A stretch of 64,000 nt of DNA from Mucilaginibacter sp. L196 (GTDB taxonomy: Bacteria > Bacteroidota > Bacteroidia > Sphingobacteriales > Sphingobacteriaceae): contig NZ_LMUO01000015.1 of the NCBI RefSeq assembly GCF_009765905.1, forward strand, positions 1,086,565 to 1,150,564, given 5' to 3'. The translations under genes and the position numbers were made by a program. This document shows positions 48,520-56,544 of this stretch, piece after piece. Within the stretch, counting starts at the first letter, position 1. Every line of letters starts with the position of its first letter. Under the pieces are notes generated by a model, which did no database searches, was not told the origin of the DNA, and saw only the letters and a program-made list of their open reading frames with translations.

Positions 48520-49458
48520 TCACTCAATTAACTTCAAAAACTCAATATTCCTTTTTAAACCATCAAATTTGGTTCGTTTTACGGCGGAGTTTTTAAATAC
48601 CTTTTGGAAGGTTTCATGTGTAATATCTTCCCAATCAGTCTGCTTCATGCCTAGCAATTCGGTATTGGGAGTAAATGATGGTTCATTATGTAACACCGAG
48701 AATTTATTCCATGGGCACACATCCTGGCAAATATCACAACCGAACATCCAATTATCCATTTTACCCTTAAACTCGGCTGGGATCTCATTTTTTAGTTCGA
48801 TGGTAAGGTAAGAAATGCAACGGCTGCCATCAACAATATAAGGTCCGACAATAGCATCAGTAGGGCAGGCATCAACACATCGCGTACAGCTACCGCAATG
48901 ATCGGCAGTGGGTTCAACATCATATTTCAGTTCAAGGTCAATGATCAGTTCGGCCAAAAAGAAAAATGACCCTGCTTTTTTATTGATGAGGTTACCATTT
49001 TTACCAATCCACCCCATGCCTGCTTTTTTAGCCCATGCCCTGTCCAAAACCGGTGCGGAGTCCACAAAAGCACGACCGCCAACTTCGCCAATTTTTTCGT
49101 TGATAGTATTTAGCAACTGCTTTAACTTATCTTTTATTACATGGTGATAATCAGCGCCATAAGCATACCTCGATATTTTAGGTGCTAAAGGATCTTGCTG
49201 GTCATTATCGGTATAATAATTCAATCCCAGGGAGATAACAGATTTTGCACCATCAACCAACAAGCGAGGGTCAAGGCGTTTATCAAAATGGTTTTCCATG
49301 TACTGCATTTCGCCGTGCATGCCTTTTTTTAGCCAATCCTCCAGGCGTGGTGCTTCCTGTTCTAAAAATTCAGCTTTAGCAATCCCGCAAAACATAAAGC
49401 CAAGGTTTTTGGCCTCGGTTTTAATCATGTCGGAATATGCTTGTTTCTTAAGCTGCAT
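48520..49458 (-). CDS. queG: Epoxyqueuosine reductase QueG
   Basis: A 312-residue iron-sulfur protein starting at MQLKKQAYSDM (49458); an earlier in-frame ATG at 49476 adds six residues without support. The [4Fe-4S] ferredoxin motifs CGSCTRCVDACPTDAI (about residues 179-194) and CDICQDVCPWN (about 231-241) match QueG, as do SLGLNYYTD and WAKKAGMGWIGKNGNLI. QueG uses a cobalamin cofactor to reduce epoxyqueuosine to queuosine, the last step of the wobble-base modification of tRNAs with GUN anticodons. Other queuosine genes are not in the window. Confidence 0.96.
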   Translation of the reverse strand: MQLKKQAYSDMIKTEAKNLGFMFCGIAKAEFLEQEAPRLEDWLKKGMHGEMQYMENHFDKRLDPRLLVDGAKSVISLGLNYYTDNDQQDPLAPKISRYAYGADYHHVIKDKLKQLLNTINEKIGEVGGRAFVDSAPVLDRAWAKKAGMGWIGKNGNLINKKAGSFFFLAELIIDLELKYDVEPTADHCGSCTRCVDACPTDAIVGPYIVDGSRCISYLTIELKNEIPAEFKGKMDNWMFGCDICQDVCPWNKFSVLHNEPSFTPNTELLGMKQTDWEDITHETFQKVFKNSAVKRTKFDGLKRNIEFLKLIE

Positions 49459-49506
49459 GGTGCAAAGATAATACAAATTAAAATTGTGTGCATTTGCGTA
49501 GTTTAT

Positions 49507-49560
49507 TATAAATAAGAAGAGGCTGTTTCATAAGTATGAAACAGCCTCTTCTTATTTATA
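49507..49560. terminator. 26-bp perfect inverted repeat (terminator or MITE-like)
   Basis: The two arms 49507-49532 and 49535-49560 are perfectly complementary with a 2-base loop. The core words are GAGGCTGTTTCATA and TATGAAACAGCCTC, flanked by TAAATAAGAA/TTCTTATTTA. It lies 29 nt past the stop of the minus-strand deacetylase gene, so it can end that transcript, and it also lies upstream of queG. The arms are much longer than the other terminators here, so a small transposon-derived palindrome is an alternative. Confidence 0.8.
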
Positions 49561-49565
49561 TAAGC

Positions 49566-49588
49566 TCACCCTTTAGGGGGCTGGGGGG
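49566..49588. repeat. Short G-run repeat remnant
   Basis: TCACCCTTTAGGGGGCTGGG resembles the other C/G-run intergenic elements in the window. It sits between the long palindrome and the stop codon of the deacetylase gene. Confidence 0.45.
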
Positions 49589-50356
49589 TTAGAAACTATG
49601 CCTAACGTTATTGCTAAATGTTTTGGTAGTCCAGTAACCACTGTCTAAAATTCTTCTAACGGTCATCAACGGATCTTGCGGATCACGTTTATCAGCTAAC
49701 TGGAAAGCCATTTTAATGCCGCGTTTATGTAATTCAGGTAAGTTTTGTGCATTCCATAAACCAAAAGGGTAAGCGAAGTAAGTGATCTGTTTGCCGGTGA
49801 TCTCCAGCAATTTCGCATCAGGTTTATCTAACTGTATCTGCCAGTCTTTTCCTGCAAATTTCTTAAAGTTACTGTGGTTCCAGGTATGGCCACCAATTGT
49901 GTTGCCTTCGTCAGATAATTGTTTTACCTGGGCCGAGCTCATGTAATGCTTTTTACCTAATGAAACGGTCATGATAAAGAATGTGCCTTTAAAGCCATAT
50001 TTCTTCAATGTTGGTCTTGCCACATCCCACTGGTCGCCATCTGTATCATCAAATGTTAACAAGATAGGTTTACTTGGCAGTGGAGCGCCTTTAGTTAAAT
50101 AATTATAAAGTTGATCTGGTGAAATGGTATGGTAACCACTATCAGCCAGCATTTTAATGTGGTCTCTGAATGCTGCAGGCGGAATAATGTAGTCCTTAGA
50201 TGTTTTGGAATCTGTAGGTCTCCAGTCGCGTATTTGATGGTAGCAAATAACCGGAACCTGTTTGCGTGCCATAATAGCCGCGGAGTTTGATTGGGCCTGA
50301 ACACTTATAGTGCTTATTATGCCTAATGATAATACTGAAAAAAGCTGTTTTAACAT
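49589..50356 (-). CDS. Secreted polysaccharide deacetylase (NodB family)
   Basis: A 255-residue protein with a signal peptide (QLFSVLSLGIISTISVQAQ). The NodB homology domain covers about 70-240. Motif 1 is ILLTFDDTDGD (TFDD, catalytic base Asp and metal Asp, about residue 104), motif 2 is IGGHTWNHSNF (HxxxH, metal His, about 157), and the remaining motifs are around FAYPFGLWN. VICYHQIRDWRPTD at the N-terminal side is typical of the PgaB-like group. Family members remove acetyl groups from chitin, peptidoglycan or exopolysaccharide; the substrate here is not known. Confidence 0.92.
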   Translation of the reverse strand: MLKQLFSVLSLGIISTISVQAQSNSAAIMARKQVPVICYHQIRDWRPTDSKTSKDYIIPPAAFRDHIKMLADSGYHTISPDQLYNYLTKGAPLPSKPILLTFDDTDGDQWDVARPTLKKYGFKGTFFIMTVSLGKKHYMSSAQVKQLSDEGNTIGGHTWNHSNFKKFAGKDWQIQLDKPDAKLLEITGKQITYFAYPFGLWNAQNLPELHKRGIKMAFQLADKRDPQDPLMTVRRILDSGYWTTKTFSNNVRHSF

Positions 50357-50525
50357 AGTAGATGTTATATTTAATGATAATTTAACAATTGCGAAATTAA
50401 GATAATTTGGATGTTAATAAATCTCAATTTATAAACAAATTAACATCAACTTTATTGTAAAACAATTCGCTTTCCTTCCTGCGCTGATCTTTTTGCAGCT
50501 GTTAAATAAATATTAATAGTTTATC

Positions 50526-51554
50526 TTAAAACAACGAAGGGTTACCGCCCAGTTTTATTTTACCCAAGTGTTTATATGCAGCCTCTGTAGCCTCACGACC
50601 ACGGGATGTACGCATTAAAAAACCTTCCTGTATTAAAAATGGTTCGTAAACTTCTTCTATAGTGCCTTCTTCTTCACCTACGGCGGTAGCTATGGTTTTT
50701 AAGCCAACAGGGCCACCTTTAAACTTCTCGATGATAGTGAGGAGTATTTTGTTATCCATTTCATCCAGCCCGTGCTCATCTACATTCAACGCATTCAATG
50801 CATACTTAGCAATGGCTGTATCAATTGTTCCATCGCCTTTGATTTGTGCGAAATCCCGGGTACGGCGAAGCAGTGCATTCGCTATACGTGGCGTACCACG
50901 GCTACGGCGGGCAATTTCATAGGCGCCCTCATCGCTAATAGGTGTTTTTAATATAGATGACGAGCGTAATACAATGGTAGTTAATAGCTTGGCATCATAA
51001 TATTCAAGTCTTGAATTTATACCAAACCTGGCTCTCAATGGTGAGGTTAATAAGCCTGAACGTGTAGTAGCGCCAACCAGTGTAAATGGATTCAATGATA
51101 TTTGTACCGAACGGGCATTAGGACCGCTCTCCAGCATAATATCTATCTTGAAATCCTCCATTGCCGAGTATAAATACTCCTCAACCAGCGGGCTTAAACG
51201 ATGTATCTCATCAATAAATAAAATGTCGCCTGTTTCAAGGTTGGTTAACAACCCTGCAAGATCACCAGGTTTATCTAATACTGGGCCGGATGTGATTTTA
51301 ATACCCACGCCCATTTCATTGGCAATGATGTGCGATAGGGTAGTTTTGCCTAATCCGGGAGGGCCATGTAGCAATACGTGATCGAGTGCTTCGCCACGCT
51401 GGCGGGCGGCTTGTACAAAAATGCGTAAGTTGGCTAATATTTTATGCTGACCAGTAAAATCCTCAAATGCCTGCGGCCGTAAAACTTTTTCAATATCACG
51501 TTCAGTAGGAGAGAGGCGTTCGCTTTCAGGATCAAGATGCTCGTTCATTGCCAA
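50526..51554 (-). CDS. ruvB: Holliday junction DNA helicase RuvB
   Basis: A 342-residue RuvB of normal length. Walker A GPPGLGKTTLSHIIA (about residues 64-78), Walker B ILFIDEIHRLSPLVEEYLYSAMEDF, the sensor region LVGATTRSGLLTSPLRARFG with arginine finger, and the C-terminal winged helix with GGPVGLKTIATAVGEE are all present. With RuvA it drives branch migration of Holliday junctions. ruvA and ruvC are not adjacent. It lies about 120 nt downstream of the glycosyltransferase gene on the same strand. Confidence 0.98.
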   Translation of the reverse strand: MAMNEHLDPESERLSPTERDIEKVLRPQAFEDFTGQHKILANLRIFVQAARQRGEALDHVLLHGPPGLGKTTLSHIIANEMGVGIKITSGPVLDKPGDLAGLLTNLETGDILFIDEIHRLSPLVEEYLYSAMEDFKIDIMLESGPNARSVQISLNPFTLVGATTRSGLLTSPLRARFGINSRLEYYDAKLLTTIVLRSSSILKTPISDEGAYEIARRSRGTPRIANALLRRTRDFAQIKGDGTIDTAIAKYALNALNVDEHGLDEMDNKILLTIIEKFKGGPVGLKTIATAVGEEEGTIEEVYEPFLIQEGFLMRTSRGREATEAAYKHLGKIKLGGNPSLF

Positions 51555-51576
51555 CGAATTTAGTATTTATTTTTTG

Positions 51577-51668
51577 AGTCGGAAAGTCAGCAATATCGAA
51601 AGTCGGAAAGTTTTTTAGCCGTTATTAAACTTAAAAAGATAACTTTCTGACTTGTGTAAACTTTCGGT
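51577..51668. repeat. GTCGGAAAGTC word repeats forming a long-range hairpin
   Basis: AGTCGGAAAGTC near 51577, CGAAAGTCGGAAAGTT near 51597-51612, then on the other strand AACTTTCTGACTT (51641-51653) and ACTTTCGGTC (51660-51669). AAGTCGGAAAGTT and the later AACTTTCTGACTT match at 12 of 13 positions as an inverted repeat. It is located between the ruvB start and the glycosyltransferase stop and may act as the terminator for the latter. Confidence 0.6.
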
Positions 51669-51677
51669 CTATAAAGA

Positions 51678-52412
51678 TTACTCTCCCTCGGGATATTTTC
51701 TGAATATGCTATTGATCTTCATCTGTATCACACCCCAAAAAGCCTCCTTAAAAATCCCGGTCGACATTTTAGATGTTCCTGCAGTTCGGTCAGTAAATAT
51801 GATCGGTATTTCAATCAGTTTAAAGCCATGCTTAATAGCCGTATACTTCATCTCAATCTGGAATGCGTAACCAACAAATGATATTTTATTAAGCTTAATG
51901 GTTTCCAAAACTTTGCGCTTATAACACATAAACCCAGCTGTGGAATCCTGGACTTTTATGCCCGTTATAAAACGCACATATACAGATGCGAAATAACTCA
52001 TCAGCACCCTGCTCATAGGCCAGTTAACAACATTTACGCCATTAATATACCTTGAACCAATAACCGCATCCGCACCGCTTACCGCTGCTTCTCTCAATCT
52101 TAATAAGTCGTCAGGATTATGAGAGAAGTCGGCATCCATCTCAAAAATATAATCGTACTGGCGTTCAATAGCCCATTTAAAACCATGGATGTAGGCAGTT
52201 CCAAGCCCTTGTTTTCCTGCACGTGCTTCTAAAAAAAGCGTGTCAGGATAATCATGTTGCATAGCTTTTATAATATTCTGGGTGCCATCCGGCGATCCGT
52301 CGTCTATGATCAGCAAATGAAAATCATGAGGCAATGAAAATACCTTACGGATCATCCGTTCAATATTTTCTTTTTCGTTATACGTAGGTATTATTACTAT
52401 ACTATCAGGCAC
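51678..52412 (-). CDS. Polyprenol monophosphomannose synthase-type glycosyltransferase (GT2)
   Basis: A 244-residue GT-A fold enzyme of the dolichyl-phosphate mannosyltransferase (DPM1/Ppm1) group. SIVIIPTYNEKENIERMIRKV near the N-terminus, LLIIDDGSPDGTQNII, IFEMDADFSHNPDDLLRL (DxD-like metal site, about residue 95) and SRYINGVNVVNWPMSR match the family. It moves a sugar from GDP-mannose or a related nucleotide sugar to a polyprenyl phosphate on the cytosolic face of the membrane. There is no C-terminal membrane domain, as in the soluble subgroup. The product probably serves protein or envelope glycosylation. Confidence 0.93.
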   Translation of the reverse strand: MPDSIVIIPTYNEKENIERMIRKVFSLPHDFHLLIIDDGSPDGTQNIIKAMQHDYPDTLFLEARAGKQGLGTAYIHGFKWAIERQYDYIFEMDADFSHNPDDLLRLREAAVSGADAVIGSRYINGVNVVNWPMSRVLMSYFASVYVRFITGIKVQDSTAGFMCYKRKVLETIKLNKISFVGYAFQIEMKYTAIKHGFKLIEIPIIFTDRTAGTSKMSTGIFKEAFWGVIQMKINSIFRKYPEGE

Positions 52413-52478
52413 TCAAATATGGGGGCTAATTTGATAAAGAACCAAAAGTAGGTGAATTTACCCTGTATAAAAAATAAA

Positions 52479-52509
52479 AAAACAGGAAAGCGCATTGCCT
52501 TCCTGTTTT
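52479..52509 (-). terminator. Terminator of the POT transporter gene
   Basis: AAAACAGGAA (52479-52488), 11-nt loop, TTCCTGTTTT (52500-52509). The A-rich left flank becomes a U-run on the minus strand. It lies 21 nt past the stop codon of the transporter. Confidence 0.85.
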
Positions 52510-52529
52510 CTTTACAAAATATTGTTGAA

Positions 52530-54038
52530 TTATAAATTATTTGTATCAGCGATCATCTTGTTTTGTTCGTTTGGGCCAACGTATGGGTCAGTTATATAAC
52601 TACGTTCTTTTAAACGTGGTGATACGAACATAAATGCAACAGTGAAAATTGATACTATGCCCACAAAAAACCAATAATAGTTAGTGGTATCGGTAAGGTA
52701 TGGTGCTAAAAATCCATGGTTAGCAATATTGGTGTTTATGCCCGCTGTAAATAAATTACCTAAGGATACAACAAGTAACCAAATAGCTGTCATAGTGCTT
52801 TTCATTGATTTAGGCGAATGCGTATAAGCGTACTCCAAACCTGTGATAGATACTAAAACCTCAGCAGCTGATAATATCACATAAGCAAATATCTGCCACC
52901 AGATAGAAGGTGTGCCTCCATGCTCAATGTTAGATTGTATTAATGCGATAATAACAAATGATAACGCTGTTAAAACCAAACCTGCACCTAAGCGCCTTAA
53001 AGGAGTTGTTTTTATGCCGATACTATCTAAATATGGATATAACCAGTAATTAAACATTGGGATGAAAATCAATAAAAATATAGGATTGAAAGTTTGCACC
53101 TGTCCTGGTAACATTTTAAAGCTGAAAGATCCCATGCTGATTACACGGTTCATTTTGCCTGCTTGTATAACCCATTCAGAAAGATTTTGATCCCAAACAG
53201 CCCAAAATGCAAAAGCAAAAAAGAATACAGCCATTACACGGTAAACCGCTTTAACACCATCAACCCTTTCAGGATTGTGTGCTTCTTTCGCCACGTCTAA
53301 CCATGATTCTCCTTTTTTCTTTTTACCCAGATGCGTAAGAGCATAAACAGATATGAATACAAAATTATCTCTGTTTACACCGGATGGTGGAACCCTTACA
53401 TACATTTTGCGACCCGAAAAAAATATGATAGTAGCTAAAGCCATTAATATTCCCGGGATACCAAATGCCCATTTAGCGCCGTATTTGTCATAAACCTCAG
53501 GGATGATAATAGTTGATAATACAGAACCCGCGTTAATACTGAAATAAAACCAGCTATATACTTTAGATAGCAAATGACTATTGCTCTCATCAAACTGATC
53601 GCCTACGTTTGCTGATGTACATGATTTTATACCACCAGCGCCAATTGCTACTAATACCAAACCTGCTATAAATCCATTTAAATTAGTATCAAATACCGCC
53701 AGAAATAGGTGACCTACACAATAAACCAATGATATGTATAAAATTATTTTGTATTTACCTGTAAACCAATCGGCAACAATGCCGCCAACAAATGGTAGAG
53801 CATAGGCTAACATTACAAAAAAGTGGGTGCTTGCATTGGCATGTGCCTCAGCAACACCGGTCATGGCTTTATTACCGGTAGGGTTATAAAATTGTGCTAC
53901 AAGGAAGGTTACCAATATGGAACGCATGCCGTAAAAGCTAAAACGCTCGGCGGCTTCGTTACCAATAATAAAGGGTACAGACTTTGGATAGCCTGATTTT
54001 TTTGGGATTACTCCCGACACAGATACATTATCACTCAT
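52530..54038 (-). CDS. POT family (PTR2) peptide MFS transporter
   Basis: A 502-residue transporter of the proton-dependent oligopeptide family. The first helix carries the NEAAERFSFYGMRSILVTF motif (ExxERFxxY form used for proton coupling). GGIVADWFTGKYKIIL is the MFS loop motif and SIWWQIFAYVILSAAEVLVS is the second PTR2 signature. About 14 membrane segments are expected, as in bacterial POT proteins with two extra helices. It imports di- and tripeptides with protons across the inner membrane. It is monocistronic with its own terminator. Confidence 0.95.
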   Translation of the reverse strand: MSDNVSVSGVIPKKSGYPKSVPFIIGNEAAERFSFYGMRSILVTFLVAQFYNPTGNKAMTGVAEAHANASTHFFVMLAYALPFVGGIVADWFTGKYKIILYISLVYCVGHLFLAVFDTNLNGFIAGLVLVAIGAGGIKSCTSANVGDQFDESNSHLLSKVYSWFYFSINAGSVLSTIIIPEVYDKYGAKWAFGIPGILMALATIIFFSGRKMYVRVPPSGVNRDNFVFISVYALTHLGKKKKGESWLDVAKEAHNPERVDGVKAVYRVMAVFFFAFAFWAVWDQNLSEWVIQAGKMNRVISMGSFSFKMLPGQVQTFNPIFLLIFIPMFNYWLYPYLDSIGIKTTPLRRLGAGLVLTALSFVIIALIQSNIEHGGTPSIWWQIFAYVILSAAEVLVSITGLEYAYTHSPKSMKSTMTAIWLLVVSLGNLFTAGINTNIANHGFLAPYLTDTTNYYWFFVGIVSIFTVAFMFVSPRLKERSYITDPYVGPNEQNKMIADTNNL

Positions 54039-54154
54039 GAGATCAGTTAATTTCGACTAAAATACTATTATTCTGCCAAATCAAAATTTAATATCGAAAG
54101 TATTACGCTACAGTCGGTTAATATTTTGATTTTGAATTATTAAGGGTTATTTAA

Positions 54155-55057
54155 TTAGTTATGTTGGATGCTTGATCTATCTTCTATAGCCTGTTTTTTG
54201 GGATCAGTAAATTCGCTGTCGTGCTCGTCCGGAACATTACGCATATCCAGATTATCCTCATATTTCCACCTGCCGTTAATTAACTTATAGCCATCATAGC
54301 TCAAGTCAGGGCCAAATGTTTCCGGATTTTTCTTGGATTTATCGTCAGGAGGGGAAAGATGATCAAACACGATCAAATCCTGTTCGGGTACATATCTTAA
54401 CAGCATAGATGCCTGGCGGGTGTATTGAAATATTATTCGTTTATGTTTTGATGTGCCAAAGACTTCCATACCAAAAACAGGCTTGTCGTTTTTAAAGGAA
54501 AGTACCTCTATTACCTTTTTTGTTGAGTTAACGGTATAGCCTTTCCAGCCAAGCAGTACGTAGTATGATTTATCGCCCGTTACCCTAATGATTTTATAGT
54601 ACTGCGCGCCGTACCATTTGCGGTTATCAGTAACTGAATCTTCGGGATGTTCTAATAACGGAGAGTAATCAACTAAAGGGAATAATTTTAACGGTCCGCC
54701 GGTATTTAATTGTAAAGCACCATAAAACCTGTAACTGCCATCATCATTCATAATGTGCCAGCTTAATATGCGGAAACGATTGTCCGGAGAGTTTAAAATA
54801 CTAACTGTTTTTACAGAATCAAAAGGGAACAAAAAAGAATTGGGCACTTTTAAAGCAGTAACCAATGTTTTAACAAATAGGGTATTTGCATTTTGCCGCT
54901 CCAGCTCATTATCATTGTTAATCATCACCTTGCCCAGGTCAGCTAAGCTGTCCTGATACCTATTTAATCGGCCAAGATTGGTGTTTTCATCAGTATGCTG
55001 GGCAAACGATTGGTTCAAAAATAAAATTAGCGGGATGAAAACAAGCAAACGCTTCAT
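54155..55057 (-). CDS. Conserved hypothetical secreted protein
   Basis: A 300-residue protein with a signal peptide (MKRLLVFIPLILFLNQSFAQ). No catalytic motif is recognised. Sequence pieces such as FRILSWHIMNDDGSYRFYG, KWYGAQYYKIIRVTGD, YYVLLGWKGYTVNSTKKVIE and LSYDGYKLINGRWKYEDN suggest a beta-rich domain of the kind conserved in Bacteroidota secreted proteins. It lies 44 nt downstream of the thiolase gene on the same strand, so it may be co-transcribed, but a functional link is not apparent. Confidence 0.8.
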   Translation of the reverse strand: MKRLLVFIPLILFLNQSFAQHTDENTNLGRLNRYQDSLADLGKVMINNDNELERQNANTLFVKTLVTALKVPNSFLFPFDSVKTVSILNSPDNRFRILSWHIMNDDGSYRFYGALQLNTGGPLKLFPLVDYSPLLEHPEDSVTDNRKWYGAQYYKIIRVTGDKSYYVLLGWKGYTVNSTKKVIEVLSFKNDKPVFGMEVFGTSKHKRIIFQYTRQASMLLRYVPEQDLIVFDHLSPPDDKSKKNPETFGPDLSYDGYKLINGRWKYEDNLDMRNVPDEHDSEFTDPKKQAIEDRSSIQHN

Positions 55058-55101
55058 TGTTCTTTATTATGATTCTGTATAAAAGTTCAATAATAGAACA
55101 A

Positions 55102-56280
55102 TTAACGCAAATTTTCAATAACAATTGCGCTTGCGCCACCTCCGCCATTACATATTCCCGCTGCACCGTATTTACCGCCATTTTGTTGTAATACACTCAA
55201 TAAGGTAACCACAATTCTAGCACCTGATGCACCCAGCGGATGCCCCATAGCAACAGCACCGCCATTAACATTTACTTTTGTCGGGTCAAGCTTCAAATTC
55301 TGATTGTTAGCTATCGATACAACCGAGAAAGCCTCGTTTATTTCATAATAATCAATATCATCACCACTTAATCCTGCCCTGTGCAATGCCAATGGTATAG
55401 CTTTGGATGGAGCTGTAGTGAACCACTCAGGTGCTTGCTGGGCATCAGCATAAGCAACAATCCTGGCTATAGGTTTTATGCCTAACTCATCAGCTTTCTC
55501 CCTGCTCATTAAAATCACAGCGGCTGCGCCATCATTTAAAGTAGATGCATTCGCGGCCGTAACAGTCCCATCTTTTTTAAATACAGGTTTTAGCGATGGT
55601 ATTTTATCAAACTTTACGGCTCCTGGCTCTTCATCGTCTTCAAATAAAGTAACATCGCCTTTTTTATCTTTTAGCTCAACTGGCGTAATTTCATTTTTGA
55701 ATTTACCAGCACTTTGGGCCGCTTGTGCTCTTTTATAAGATTCAATCGCATAAGCATCCTGCTCTTCGCGACTGATATGGCAATCCGTAGCGCAAAGCTC
55801 CGCTGCCGAACCCATATGATAATCATTATATACATCCCAAAGGCCATCTTTAACCAATCCGTCAATTATCTGTGCGTTACCCAAACGGTAGCCGTTACGG
55901 GCTTTATCCAGATAATAAGGCACGTTGCTCATACTTTCCATCCCGCCGGCCAAAACAATATCGTTTTCGCCAGATGCAATGCTTGTTGCTGCCAGCATAA
56001 TAGCTTTCATCCCCGACGCGCAAACTTTATTCACAGTAGTAGCGGGTAAATAGGGTAGCCCGGCAAATATTGCCGCTTGAGTAGCAGGTGCCTGGCCTAA
56101 ATTAGCCGATAGCACGTTCCCCATATAAACTTCCTGTATATGCTCAGGTTTTAAACCTGATTTTTCAATTACTGATTTGATAACAAAGCTACCCAACTGC
56201 GTAGCGGTAAAGGATGATAAGCTACCGCCAAAACTGCCTATAGGGGTGCGGGTTGCCGCAACTATAACTACTTCTTTCAT
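55102..56280 (-). CDS. Acetyl-CoA C-acyltransferase (thiolase)
   Basis: A 392-residue biosynthetic-type thiolase. The nucleophile Cys lies in NKVCASGMKAIMLA (about residue 88), the oxyanion/His site in NINGGAVAMGHPLGASGARI-like sequence near residue 345, and the second Cys in GAAGICNGGGGASA (about 376). The length and the N-terminus VIVAATRTPIGSFGG fit AtoB/ThlA-type acetyl-CoA acetyltransferases, which join two acetyl-CoA to acetoacetyl-CoA or run the reverse. It is cytosolic and probably the first gene of a two-gene transcript. Confidence 0.95.
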   Translation of the reverse strand: MKEVVIVAATRTPIGSFGGSLSSFTATQLGSFVIKSVIEKSGLKPEHIQEVYMGNVLSANLGQAPATQAAIFAGLPYLPATTVNKVCASGMKAIMLAATSIASGENDIVLAGGMESMSNVPYYLDKARNGYRLGNAQIIDGLVKDGLWDVYNDYHMGSAAELCATDCHISREEQDAYAIESYKRAQAAQSAGKFKNEITPVELKDKKGDVTLFEDDEEPGAVKFDKIPSLKPVFKKDGTVTAANASTLNDGAAAVILMSREKADELGIKPIARIVAYADAQQAPEWFTTAPSKAIPLALHRAGLSGDDIDYYEINEAFSVVSIANNQNLKLDPTKVNVNGGAVAMGHPLGASGARIVVTLLSVLQQNGGKYGAAGICNGGGGASAIVIENLR

Positions 56281-56344
56281 ATGGTTTATTTATAAAATGG
56301 TGGGCAAATTTAGTATTTTATATATTAAAAAAGCTATGCATGCA

Positions 56345-56515
56345 TAATAATTATTGAGTAAATGAGTGGTTGTGTGATGAAGCAAATAATGAACCAATTG
56401 TAAAATATAAATAACTCACTCATGCGTACAATCACGCAGTCGCTAATTTAACTCGCTCATTCACACAATCGCTCATTCACTAAATCACGCAATAATCTCT
56501 CTATACCAAAAACTT
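56345..56515. repeat. Low-complexity inverted word repeat between thiolase and PgpH-like genes
   Basis: The left arm includes GAGTAAATGAGTGGTTGTGT (about 56356-56375). The right arm includes CATTCACACAATCGCTCATT followed by CACTAAATCACGCAATAATC. Reverse complementing the left arm gives CACACAACCACTCATTTACTC, which closely matches the right arm. Between them are more CTCACTCAT-type words. It is a degenerate palindrome of 7- to 8-base words rather than a gene. Confidence 0.6.
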
Positions 56516-56519
56516 ATTT

Positions 56520-56527
56520 TAATTTTG
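56520..56527 (+). promoter_or_regulatory. Probable -7 box for the PgpH-like gene
   Basis: TAATTTTG (56520-56527) matches TAnnTTTG and lies 17 nt before the ATG at 56545. No clear TTG box at the right distance was seen, so support is partial. Confidence 0.45.
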
Positions 56528-56544
56528 GTATCTTAAACACATCA

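Noticed and set aside
56345..56515. CRISPR-like array
   Set aside because: The repeats are short, degenerate and without regular spacers. No cas genes are in the window and no CRISPR array was seen anywhere.
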